Source of the DNA: Cellulophaga sp. BC115SP
Lineage (GTDB): Bacteria > Bacteroidota > Bacteroidia > Cytophagales > Spirosomataceae
Direction of reading: 5' to 3'
DNA length: 64,000 bases
Assembly: GCF_009905545.1 (NCBI RefSeq)
Contig: NZ_JAAALB010000017.1
Coordinates: forward strand, 1-64,000
Shown: piece after piece, positions 55,616 to 63,956 of the stretch
How positions within the stretch are numbered: position 1 is the first letter of the stretch
How the letters are laid out: every line of letters begins with the position of its first letter
The notes under the pieces: generated by a model
What the model was told of the DNA's origin: nothing
Database searches by the model: none
Seen by the model: only the letters and a program-made list of their open reading frames with translations
Position numbers and translations under genes: made by a program

Positions 55616-57856
55616 CTAAAATGATATACCTACCGACAGCTTGGCAAAAAATGGTGTTCCTGCCGTAAAATGGATTTCATTTACGGGTTCTGTCTCATTT
55701 TTCAGCTGACTTTCGGTGGCAAACTGCGTTTCTTTCCAACGAACATTAGCAAGGTTTTGGATAGATAAGCCAAAGTTGTATGCCTTGTATTGATAATTGA
55801 CCTGCATATCATTGACAAAATATCCTTTGGCAATAATGGTATTATCGTCATTGGCTGGTCGGTCGGCCATGTATCTGTATCGCAACGAACCACTCCAGCC
55901 ATTCTGTGTTCTTACATTCAAGCCTCCTGTTGAAGTTCGGGTTGGAGCCAAAGGCAAAAATGCTTGTAGTTCATTTACACCTAACGCTCTTGGTTTGGCT
56001 ATGTTCCAATCCATATCAGCATACAACCAATCTGTAATTTGATAACGCAACGAAAAATCTAGTCCCATACGGCGGGTTTTGCCACTTGGTTCTACGACGG
56101 CTTCGTCACCCACATATACAAACTCTTGGTCGAGCCATAAATACCATGCCGACATATTGAGCAACAATTTAGAAAACGGTTTCCAAACAACTCCCAAATC
56201 AGAACCGTAAGCTGCTGGCAATATCTCACGCCCCTGGGTAGCTACCACTACACGTGTATCGTTTGAGTGAAAACCTTTACCCGTATTCAAATACAATTGC
56301 AGGCGATTGTTTGGTGTGTAATATAGGTTGAATTTAGGGCTCAATATCGAAGCATTGGCTTTCAAAGTATATTTACTCGAATCACTCAAAAAGTTGTTAT
56401 AACGATTCCAGAACATATCATATCGCAAACCTACATTGGCTGTCAATCGCTCTGATAGTCGCATGGTGTAGTCGTAATAAAAGCCTAAGTTTTGTTCCAT
56501 GACTTTGCCGTATTTCAATGAATCACTGACAAAAGTGCGGTTTACAGTTCGTGATAGTTCGAGGTTATTGACAAAATCTTGTCGATAATCTATACCAATA
56601 TTTGAACTAGCGCCATTACCATGTTCCAACGAATAGCTGGTGTTTCCTCCCCAAAGATTACGGTTTTCATGCTGCTTTATCTGGTCTCCTTTTACAGGAT
56701 CTTCTTTGAAAAAGGTAAAGTTAGAAAATAACAAAAAGTTGTAGTTGGAGTAAAATAATTGGTTTTTCAACACGCCATTGCCTAATTGTGTTACCAATTG
56801 CGCATTGAGATTTGTTCTACTGGTTTCGCCCCCTTCGGTGTCATCGATGGCTCCATAAAATGAAATTTGCCCAGCATCTACCGCACGATCGGGGATTTGT
56901 CCTGAGTGATTCCATTTACTCCAGAAGGTAGAAGCAGTCAAAGTTAGTTGTGATTTACTCGAAAATTGTCGATTGTATTTGGTAACAGCATTGACACGAC
57001 GAAAATGCTGAGGCGAGTCAAAATAACTATCAGAATAACTATACTCCCCTCCTACATACATTGATTCATTGCGCTCTTTGGCTTTTTGTCCTAAAAGATT
57101 AAAAGCACCTACAGCACGGTAAGTATTGAATTGCCCTGCTTCAACCTTTACAAAGTTTTTGTCCAAGACATTTCTTGTTCTAAAATCTACCCAACCTGCT
57201 GTCGTAAAATTACCTTTATCGGCATAATATGGTCCTTTTTTGAAATCTACTCTTTCTATCAATTCAGGAATCACGAAGTGCAAATCGGCATATCCTTGTC
57301 CGTGTGCATGCGATACCATATTTACGGGCATACCATCCACTGTCAAGCGAATATCTGTGCCATGATCAAGGTCAAATCCTCGCAAAAAAATCTGTTCGGC
57401 TTTGCCGCCTCCTGCGTGTTGACCAATAAATAATCCCGGCACCGAACGCAATACTTCTTGTGAGTTATTAATAGGACGCAATTGCAAATCTATACTGCTG
57501 ATTGTTTGTTGTTGGTGCGCGTTTTCGGGATGTACCTCTACCTCATCGAGCTGAACCATCGCTACGGGCAAAGCAATTTTAAGCGTTTGATTAGCTTTTA
57601 CTTTGGCTTCGTATTTCTGATAACCAATATGCGAAACTTGCACCTGCACTTCAGCAGAAGTCAGTTTTGATATAGAAAATTCTCCCAAAGAATTGGTAAT
57701 CGCATAACCATTGGGTGTAGTTCGAACAATTGCCCCTTCGATAGGCAACTGCGTAGTTTGATTGATAATTTGTCCTTTTAGGGTAAAATTTTGCGCAATA
57801 GTACCAAAAGACAATAGCCATAATAGCCCCACTAAGGTTGTAAAAAGTTTTTGCAT
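55616..57856 (-). CDS. TonB-dependent outer-membrane receptor
   Basis: 746 residues. Signal peptide (1-21), then a carboxypeptidase-regulatory-like beta domain (about 23-100; LKGQIINQTTQLPIEGAIV, LGEFSISKL). The plug domain (about 110-240) contains SQEVLRSVPGLFIGQHAGGGKAEQIFLRGFDLDHGTDI and VDGMPVNMVSHAHGQGYADLH. The 22-strand barrel ends in a typical aromatic C-terminus, FFAKLSVGISF. There is no SusD partner, so it is probably a siderophore, vitamin or metal receptor. The plug is rich in histidine around HAHGQGYADLH, which hints at a metal-linked substrate; this is inference. Confidence 0.93.
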   Translation of the reverse strand: MQKLFTTLVGLLWLLSFGTIAQNFTLKGQIINQTTQLPIEGAIVRTTPNGYAITNSLGEFSISKLTSAEVQVQVSHIGYQKYEAKVKANQTLKIALPVAMVQLDEVEVHPENAHQQQTISSIDLQLRPINNSQEVLRSVPGLFIGQHAGGGKAEQIFLRGFDLDHGTDIRLTVDGMPVNMVSHAHGQGYADLHFVIPELIERVDFKKGPYYADKGNFTTAGWVDFRTRNVLDKNFVKVEAGQFNTYRAVGAFNLLGQKAKERNESMYVGGEYSYSDSYFDSPQHFRRVNAVTKYNRQFSSKSQLTLTASTFWSKWNHSGQIPDRAVDAGQISFYGAIDDTEGGETSRTNLNAQLVTQLGNGVLKNQLFYSNYNFLLFSNFTFFKEDPVKGDQIKQHENRNLWGGNTSYSLEHGNGASSNIGIDYRQDFVNNLELSRTVNRTFVSDSLKYGKVMEQNLGFYYDYTMRLSERLTANVGLRYDMFWNRYNNFLSDSSKYTLKANASILSPKFNLYYTPNNRLQLYLNTGKGFHSNDTRVVVATQGREILPAAYGSDLGVVWKPFSKLLLNMSAWYLWLDQEFVYVGDEAVVEPSGKTRRMGLDFSLRYQITDWLYADMDWNIAKPRALGVNELQAFLPLAPTRTSTGGLNVRTQNGWSGSLRYRYMADRPANDDNTIIAKGYFVNDMQVNYQYKAYNFGLSIQNLANVRWKETQFATESQLKNETEPVNEIHFTAGTPFFAKLSVGISF

Positions 57857-58082
57857 GTGATAAACATCGCTTTGTCTGAGCGAAAATAGGATTTAGTCTG
57901 TTATGAATGTTGGTTACTTATTCACAAAGATACTATCTGAATGCTCAAATATGTGGTTGGATTTACTATGAAATATTGACTGATATATAGGAAGTTTCGT
58001 TACCAAGAAGTCCTAATATACTGGTGAACAGGAAATTATTAGCCCTGAATAGGTTTTCTGAAGTGTTTTGAAATATATTTTT
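57857..58082. other. Divergent intergenic region, TonB receptor side
   Basis: A minus-strand TATCTTTG (complement at 57925-57932) fits the -7 consensus for the receptor, but the nearest TTTG is only 13 bp upstream. No gene and no other motif. Confidence 0.35.
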
Positions 58083-58143
58083 GCGAAAATATATATTTTA
58101 GCGAAATTTCGCTTGTATTTAATTTTTACATTTATTAGATTTG
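58083..58143 (+). promoter_or_regulatory. Promoter of the SCP2-like gene with two palindromic operator candidates
   Basis: TAGATTTG (58136-58143) matches TAnnTTTG, with TTG at 58113-58115 and a 20-bp spacer, a good Bacteroidota promoter. Immediately upstream is the perfect palindrome GCGAAATTTCGC (58101-58112), and before it the imperfect palindrome GCGAAAATATATATTTTAGC (58083-58102), sharing the GCGAAA word. Two adjacent palindromes abutting the -33 element suggest a dimeric regulator site. Confidence 0.55.
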
Positions 58144-58176
58144 ATATAAGAACTCAAACAAGTAAAAAATACGACT

Positions 58177-58458
58177 ATGGAAAGATTAATGTATCAAATC
58201 GCACAACATCAAGAAAAATTAATGCAAATGGGTGGCACAGTTCGTTTTGACTTGCCAGAAGGAAGTATCATGATTTGTACAAAGGGTCATGTAAGCGACG
58301 ACTACCAAACAGCAGATTGTTCATTTAGAACAACCACTACAGTATTACAAAGCCTTATCAATGGTCATATTGACCCAATGAGTGCAGTAATCACAGGAAA
58401 ATTAAAATTTGCAGGAAATGTTATGGTTGCCCTTAAACTAAAAGAATTGTTTAGCTAA
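58177..58458 (+). CDS. SCP2-like sterol-carrier-type mini-protein
   Basis: 93 residues and cytoplasmic, with no signal peptide. It covers the core of the SCP2 fold: VRFDLPEGSIMICT as early strands, ADCSFRTTTTVLQSLINGHIDPMSAVITGKLKFAGNVMVALKLKEL as the family-conserved end. The N-terminal helix is short, so it is a truncated version of the about 105-residue domain. SCP2 proteins bind lipids or acyl-CoA in a hydrophobic pocket. In bacteria they often accompany acyl or terpenoid metabolism, but neighbours give no hint. The promoter and operator-like palindromes just upstream suggest tight control. Confidence 0.78.
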   Translation: MERLMYQIAQHQEKLMQMGGTVRFDLPEGSIMICTKGHVSDDYQTADCSFRTTTTVLQSLINGHIDPMSAVITGKLKFAGNVMVALKLKELFS

Positions 58459-58537
58459 TGATATGGAGTGATTGTTTTTTAACTGTTCATTAAACATGAG
58501 GCATACCGAATTTGGAGATTCACAGGATAGTCCTCTA

Positions 58538-58585
58538 CTTTTTCCCAATAGGGTGCGACTTAAGTCGCACCCTATTGGGAAAAAG
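58538..58585. repeat. 48-bp perfect palindrome
   Basis: Two 24-nt arms are exact complements with no loop. The left arm begins CTTTTTCCCAATAGGG at 58538 and ends at 58561; the right arm runs 58562-58585. The centre is CTTAAG. It lies 80 bp after the SCP2-like stop and directly abuts copy G of the terminator repeat. Such long perfect palindromes are unstable in many hosts, so its maintenance is notable. Confidence 0.85.
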
Positions 58586-58616
58586 CGCTCGAAAAATATT
58601 TTTCGAGCGCTTTTTT
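58580..58616. terminator. R2 terminator copy G between convergent genes
   Basis: Stem AAAAAGCGCTCGAAAAAT with its complement ends in TTTTTT. The stem reads GCGCTCG/CGAGCGC, where most copies have GCGGTCG/CGACCGC, so both sides have changed together. It separates the SCP2-like gene and nadB. Degenerate outer parts of the family follow to about 58735. Confidence 0.8.
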
Positions 58617-58733
58617 GATACTAATACTACTATGCTATGTTTTACTCTGCTTCAAATGCAAGCATTGTGTATCTACTGATGGAACGTAGATTTAAAGAAT
58701 AATTTTCAAAACTCTTCACTCAAAACTCCTCAC

Positions 58734-60317
58734 TTATCTGATATTATCTAAGTTATAATGCAAGCCTCTATTTTCTTTACGAGCAATGGCGTGTTTAATC
58801 ACCAAATAAGCTGCATTAATCATATTTCTCAATTGACAAATCTGTACTGATAGTTTGGATTCACGATATAACTCTTCATGTTCAATATAAATCAGTTCCA
58901 GACGGTCATACGCACGCTTCAAACGACGGTCAGTTCTTACAATACCAACATAATTACTCATAATAGACTCCAATTCACGAGTCATTTCAGTTACCAAAAT
59001 CAATTCTTCGGGATGTGTCGTACCGTCATCGTTCCAGTCTGGTATATTGTCAGGAATAGTATTTTCCTGATAAATCTCAATCGTTTTTTCGAATGCACGA
59101 TGCGCATAAACAATCGCTTCGAGCAAAGAATTAGACGCCAAACGGTTTGCTCCGTGCAAGCCTGTACACGAACATTCGCCCGCAGCAAAAAGGTAATTAA
59201 TCGTCGTTTGCGAATATTCATTTACCTTAATACCTCCGCACAAATAATGCTGTGCTGGCACCACAGGAATCATGTCATTGCCTGTAATATCCAAACCCAA
59301 ATGATCTTTGCAATAGTTATAAATCATTGGGAAATGATGCTTGAAATCTTCCGCCTCCAAATGACGAGTATCCAAATACACATGGTCGACCCCATTCTTC
59401 TTCATTTCAGAGTCAATTGCTCTTGCAACAATATCACGCGGCGCTAAAGATAAACGAGGGTCATAATTTTCCATGAATGTCTCACCATCCTTATTTTTCA
59501 GAATACCGCCATGCCCACGCACCGCTTCCGAAATCAAAAAAGAAGGCTTTTTGCCAGGCTGATAAAGTGACGTTGGGTGAAACTGGATAAACTCCATATT
59601 GTCTACCAAAGCTTTGGCACGATATGCCATCGAAATACCATCGCCCGTAGCAATTGTAGGGTTGGTAGTACTTTGATATATTTGACCAATACCACCTGTC
59701 GCTAAAAGTGTCGTTTTAGCAAGAAAAGTCTCGGGCTTGCCTGTCAAAGTATTGAATACATAAACGCCATAACATTTTTTGTCAGGTGTATCTTTCGTTA
59801 CTTTTTCACCCAAGTGGTGTTGTGTAATCAAATCAATGGCAAAATAATGGGTAAAAATCTCAACGCTTGGGAAAGATTTTACCTTTGCCAGTAAAGCACG
59901 TTCGATTTCGTTACCTGTAGAATCTTTATGGTGCAAAATACGATGATCCGAGTGTCCGCCTTCTTTTACCAAATCGTAAGAACCATCGGCTTTTTTATCA
60001 AACTCAGTACCATAGTCAATTAACTCTTGTAAACGAGCAGGTGCTTCTTTTACGACAATTTCTACAACCTTTGGATCTGACAAAAAATCACCCGCAATCA
60101 TGGTATCTTCGATATGTTTTTCGAAAGAATCCTCATTATTCCAAACAGCTGCAATACCTCCTTGCGCATATTTGGTATTGGTTTCTTCGGCCACCGTTTT
60201 AGTGATGACTGCGATTTTGACATCTTGCTTTTTATCAGCAAAATGCGATGCAAGTTTGGCGGTGTAGGAAAGTCCTGCAATACCAGAGCCTATGACTAAA
60301 AAATCGTATTTGGGCAT
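58734..60317 (-). CDS. nadB: L-aspartate oxidase
   Basis: First step of NAD synthesis from aspartate, an FAD enzyme. 527 residues. The FAD fold is YDFLVIGSGIAGLSYTAKLA. Other markers are AQGGIAAVWNNEDSFEKHIEDT, KEGGHSDHRILHHKDSTGNEI (substrate loop), ATGGIGQIYQSTTNPTIATGDGISMAYRA, and CGGIKVNEYSQTTINYLFAAGECSCTGLHGANRLASNSLLEA near the end. The C-terminal helical domain is present. nadA and nadC are not adjacent. Confidence 0.97.
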   Translation of the reverse strand: MPKYDFLVIGSGIAGLSYTAKLASHFADKKQDVKIAVITKTVAEETNTKYAQGGIAAVWNNEDSFEKHIEDTMIAGDFLSDPKVVEIVVKEAPARLQELIDYGTEFDKKADGSYDLVKEGGHSDHRILHHKDSTGNEIERALLAKVKSFPSVEIFTHYFAIDLITQHHLGEKVTKDTPDKKCYGVYVFNTLTGKPETFLAKTTLLATGGIGQIYQSTTNPTIATGDGISMAYRAKALVDNMEFIQFHPTSLYQPGKKPSFLISEAVRGHGGILKNKDGETFMENYDPRLSLAPRDIVARAIDSEMKKNGVDHVYLDTRHLEAEDFKHHFPMIYNYCKDHLGLDITGNDMIPVVPAQHYLCGGIKVNEYSQTTINYLFAAGECSCTGLHGANRLASNSLLEAIVYAHRAFEKTIEIYQENTIPDNIPDWNDDGTTHPEELILVTEMTRELESIMSNYVGIVRTDRRLKRAYDRLELIYIEHEELYRESKLSVQICQLRNMINAAYLVIKHAIARKENRGLHYNLDNIR

Positions 60318-60914
60318 TATTTTGAAATAAGTTTGTGCGAATTATCTAAATATAAATTGGCTACCAGCTTTTAGCAATCAGCTATAGAATTATGTCCTAA
60401 TCTAAGTAAAATATAGAGTAAAATTGCATTAATATGCTTTAGGCGATAAGCTGTAGGCACTAGAATAAAGTCTGTATTACTTCGATAGAAAAAATATGAT
60501 TAAGCTTAAAAGTGTATTTTAATAAAATTATAGAAATATTTTTGCCTAAAGCCTATGGCTCACAGCCTAAAGCCATTTTGAAATGTCGCCAAAGTTACGT
60601 GCAAAGACGACATCATCTTGAGTTAAAAAGAAAATATTTATAAGAAATCTCAAGTTAGTCATACAATCTCTAAAATTAATCACAAATATTAGTACGACAC
60701 TAAGGTATTTTGAAAAACCACCAGAAACAGGATAATAGGCTATCTTCAAAATTCTATATTTGTTTATACAGTTTCGAGAAAGAGATTTCTTGAATCAGGC
60801 TAAATTGTTTAATTTCGGACTTTGAAAAGTGCTTTCAAGTTTTGAAAAAAACGAGTTATTTATCGTTTTCAACAAACATCTTAGCGAAAGTTCTCATATT
60901 TAATCAACTCTTTT
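60318..60914. repeat. Gap with dispersed repeat R4 copy (60424-60575)
   Basis: ATTGCATTAATATGCTTTAGGCGATAAGC on the left and TTGCCTAAAGCCTATGGCTCACAGCC on the right are inverted forms of the R4 words at 49537. A minus-strand frame at 60567-60749 overlaps it and is not gene-like. The rest is AT-rich leader DNA before the coiled-coil gene. Confidence 0.6.
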
Positions 60915-61868
60915 ATGGATGTAAACAAGTCCAACAATAGTCTCTGGAAAGCTGGTACAGGTGCATTTGCTATTTTGTCAGCTGTTTTAGGCTATTTACT
61001 ATTTGAAGCAAAAGGTATTAGTAAAGACCAAAATCGAATGATAGACCAGCGTGTAGCCGAAATTTCGTCGGCACGTATGAGTTTGGACTCGATTGGGATG
61101 CAAATGGATGCCAAAATTGCAGAAATCAAATCTTTGGGTGGACGAGTAGAAGAGTTAGAAGCTGCCAAAAAACAGTTAGAAGCTGATGTTGCTGGACTCA
61201 AATCAGCAGGTGAACTTTCGAAACAACAATATGATGGCAAAATAGCCGAGTATATTAGTCTCCTCAACAACAAGGACGCCGAATTGAATCGCCTTCGTAA
61301 AGAAAATGGCATTTTGGCAGAAAAAAATCGTACACTAACTTCTGAAAATACCGACTTGAGTACCGAAAATGTTTCGTTGAAAGGCATCAAAAAATCTTTG
61401 AGCGATTCAGTCGAAAATGTATCTCGTAAAAACTCTGAGCTTTCGGCAAAAGTGAGTAGAGCCTCCGCCTTGCAAGCGCAAGAAGTGCAAGTATTGGCTA
61501 TATCGGACAGAGGAAAAGAACGTGATGGTGGTACTTACAGGGCATCAAAAGTGAGCAAAATCAAGGTGGCGTTTAGCTTAATGCCCAACCCAATCGCCAA
61601 ACAAGACGAAAAAGCTATCTACCTTCGTGTACTCGACCCTGATGGAGCGGTATTGTTTGACACGGCGGCTGGTTCGGGAAGTTTTACAGTATTTGGAAAA
61701 GAGACAAATTTCACTGCTAAAAAATCTATTTTCTTTCAGAATAATAACCAAAATGTAGAGATTACCTATCAACGTAGTGGTAATATCGCTTATCGTGCGG
61801 GTAACTATAAGGTAGAATTATATGCTGAAGGTTATCAAATCGGTACGGGAGGATTTACGGTGAAATAA
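60915..61868 (+). CDS. Membrane-anchored coiled-coil protein with conserved C-terminal beta domain (paralogue 2)
   Basis: 317 residues. A short polar N-terminus, one TM helix (about 13-31, AGTGAFAILSAVLGYLLF), a long coiled coil (about 35-185) that includes LDSIGMQMDAKIAEIKSLGG, and a C-terminal domain (about 190-317) with VQVLAISDRGKERDGGTYRA, LRVLDPDGAVLFD and YRAGNYKVELYAEGYQIG. The coiled-coil and C-domain words match paralogue 1 at 46339 closely. No named family is known to me. It stands alone, with a TIR-bearing repeat starting 41 bp after its stop. Confidence 0.85.
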   Translation: MDVNKSNNSLWKAGTGAFAILSAVLGYLLFEAKGISKDQNRMIDQRVAEISSARMSLDSIGMQMDAKIAEIKSLGGRVEELEAAKKQLEADVAGLKSAGELSKQQYDGKIAEYISLLNNKDAELNRLRKENGILAEKNRTLTSENTDLSTENVSLKGIKKSLSDSVENVSRKNSELSAKVSRASALQAQEVQVLAISDRGKERDGGTYRASKVSKIKVAFSLMPNPIAKQDEKAIYLRVLDPDGAVLFDTAAGSGSFTVFGKETNFTAKKSIFFQNNNQNVEITYQRSGNIAYRAGNYKVELYAEGYQIGTGGFTVK

Positions 61869-61908
61869 CACTTTTCTATTGGGGATTTGGGATTTTTGAT
61901 TGCGGAGT

Positions 61909-62048
61909 GTACGAAGGATTTTATTTTGTTCAACAGAGTTCTTATTTATTGTTTTTTTTGGGCGTAGCTGCAACCCTTGCGGTTGCCATTTCGAATGCGG
62001 TAACTGCAAGAGTTACCACTACATCAATTTTATTTTAAACCTTCGTAC
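61909..62048. mobile_element. MITE-like element R3 with GTACGAAGG termini, type 2 interior
   Basis: The left end GTACGAAGGATTTTA and the right end TTTTAAACCTTCGTAC form terminal inverted repeats. The interior (with GGGCGTAGCTGCAACC and GAGTTACCACTACATC) differs from the 63529 element although the ends agree, so ends and interiors have been mixed. 140 bp, non-coding. It separates the third coiled-coil gene and the beta-glucosidase gene, which converge. Confidence 0.75.
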
Positions 62049-62071
62049 AGTCCTAACTCACAACTCATCAC

Positions 62072-63475
62072 TTAACAAGTAACCTTTTCCGAAACTAATA
62101 TATCAGCTTGCTTATTCTCTTTTTCGGCTGTTAAAAATTCCTTAAACCATTTTCCAGAGCTTTTTACAATTCTTTCTTGGGTTTCGAAATCTACATATAC
62201 TAAGCCGAACTTGGGTTGATACCCCTCTCTCCATTCGAAATTATCGGTTAATGTCCATGCCAAATATCCTCCCAAATTGATGCCTTCTTGCTTTGCTTTC
62301 AAAATACTCTGTAAATACGTTTGATAAAAAGCTGTTCGCTCGGGGTCATGTATTTCACCGTGGCGAAGGGTATCTTTAAAAGCAGCACCATTTTCGGTAA
62401 TAATCAACTGCTTGATTTGAGGATACGAAGCAAATTTCTTGATAATTTCATACATTCCATCTGGTGACACCTCCCAGCCCAAATCTGTTGTATGATGCAC
62501 CCCACGCTTATGAGGTTTTACTTCCATAGCATTGATATAGGGCATCCACCAAGCACCTTCCATTACCAACTTAAAATAGTTTTGGATACCAATAAAATCA
62601 AAATCAAATACCAAACGCTCCATATCGCCTTCAAAGACATACTTTTTCATCATGGTTTTCAGAAATGGTAAATCTTCGATAGGATATCCCATACCCAATG
62701 CTGGTTCTAAAAACAAACGATTGAGTAAAGCATCAACTTTTCTAGCGGCCTTCAAGTCGGCATAGCGATGCGTATGCGGTTCGATATGCGAACATGAAAA
62801 AGTAGTACCAATCACTGCATCTGGCACATTTCTGCGAATTACTCTTGCCCCTTCAGCTTGACATAGCGCTGTATGGTGTACTGCTGGTAAAAAATTACTC
62901 ATACCCATGCGTCCAGGTGCGTGATAGCCAGTCATATAGCCTAGCCCAGTAAAACCTGCTGGCTCATTGAGTACCATCCAATGTTTTACCTTTGAGCCAA
63001 ATTCTTCGGTCAATATCTCACAGTATTCCACAAACCAATCTACGATGTGGCGGTTGGTCCAGCCACCCATATCCTCCAAAATCTGTGGTAAATCCCAATG
63101 GTAAATGGTTGGCCAAGGCTCCAAACCAAATTCCAAACAAGTATCTATCACTTTATGATAGAAATCAATACCTTCACGATTGACCGTACCAATACCATTG
63201 GGGAGAATCCTTGCCCAAGCAAACGAAAAGCGAAACACTTCAAATCCTAGCTCCTTGGTAAGACGGATATCCTCACGATAACGATGATAAAAATCGGTAG
63301 TTACATCGGCATTCGTTTTATCTAAAATTTTATTCTTTTTATGGCTAAATCTATCCCAAATAGATTCACTTTTATTTCCTTCAGTCCATGCTCCTTCATT
63401 TTGAAAGGCCGACATTGCGATGCCCCACACGAAATCATTTCCAAAATCTTCCTTACGCAACTGTTGATGGTTCAT
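62072..63475 (-). CDS. Beta-glucosidase, glycoside hydrolase family 1
   Basis: 467 residues, normal for GH1. Cleaves terminal beta-linked glucose or related sugars by a retaining mechanism. The acid/base glutamate is in WMVLNEPAGF (E171), and the nucleophile is in IITENGAAF (E361). Other signatures are FVWGIAMSAFQNEGAW, WPTIYHWDLPQILEDMGGW and LTDNFEWREGYQPKFGLVYVDFETQ. There is no signal peptide, so it is cytoplasmic and probably acts on imported disaccharides. No sugar-uptake genes lie beside it in this window. Confidence 0.97.
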   Translation of the reverse strand: MNHQQLRKEDFGNDFVWGIAMSAFQNEGAWTEGNKSESIWDRFSHKKNKILDKTNADVTTDFYHRYREDIRLTKELGFEVFRFSFAWARILPNGIGTVNREGIDFYHKVIDTCLEFGLEPWPTIYHWDLPQILEDMGGWTNRHIVDWFVEYCEILTEEFGSKVKHWMVLNEPAGFTGLGYMTGYHAPGRMGMSNFLPAVHHTALCQAEGARVIRRNVPDAVIGTTFSCSHIEPHTHRYADLKAARKVDALLNRLFLEPALGMGYPIEDLPFLKTMMKKYVFEGDMERLVFDFDFIGIQNYFKLVMEGAWWMPYINAMEVKPHKRGVHHTTDLGWEVSPDGMYEIIKKFASYPQIKQLIITENGAAFKDTLRHGEIHDPERTAFYQTYLQSILKAKQEGINLGGYLAWTLTDNFEWREGYQPKFGLVYVDFETQERIVKSSGKWFKEFLTAEKENKQADILVSEKVTC

Positions 63476-63528
63476 AATTTTATTTTTTTTTGACTGTAAG
63501 TATTAATGCTGAATGATGAGTTAGTACT

Positions 63529-63678
63529 GTACGAAGGATTATAAAAACTATTTATTTCGGATATCGGATGTTGGATTTCGGAAGTATAATCTTCTATATT
63601 TTGCAAGAAACAAAGGTATTTTACTTTATTTCCGAAATCAGAAATCCCAAATCTGCAATAGTTTGAAATCCTTCGTAC
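63529..63678. mobile_element. MITE-like element R3 with 12-bp terminal inverted repeats
   Basis: GTACGAAGGATT (63529-63540) and AATCCTTCGTAC (63667-63678) are exact inverted repeats. Inside are ATTTCGGATATCGGATG, TTGGATTTCGGAAG, TATTTTACTTTATTTCCGAAATC and CAAATCTGCAATAG. The element is 150 bp, without coding capacity. It lies 53 bp upstream of the GH1 gene start, so it may form part of that gene's leader. No target-site duplication is obvious. Confidence 0.8.
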
Positions 63679-63956
63679 ACCAGCAGTTGTGAATTATGAA
63701 TACAAAATTTTAATTATCAACACTTTATATCAAAATCCCTTTCTATCTTATTCTACATGATTAGGCTTTGGATCCTTGGCGTTCAGCCAATATAATATTC
63801 TGGTAGCTTTGGTCTTTATTTGCATGAATTCCACTACAACCCACTCCAACTTCCTGATAATTAACGCCTTTGTATTTCTTTAAAGGGCGACAAAAGTAAA
63901 AAAACTTTATGAATTGTTTATGTTAAATCTTTTTTGATTGCATTTAAGTTCTCTCG
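63679..63956. other. Intergenic stretch, possible structured RNA
   Basis: No gene is supported. GGCGTT (63778-63783) can pair with AACGCC (63863-63868), and the minus strand has TACTTTTG (complement near 63890-63900), which fits the -7 motif TAnnTTTG. A short structured transcript is possible but unproven. Confidence 0.25.

Noticed and set aside
60567-60749. A 60-codon minus-strand frame
   Set aside because: It overlaps the right arm of an R4 repeat and lacks protein-like composition.
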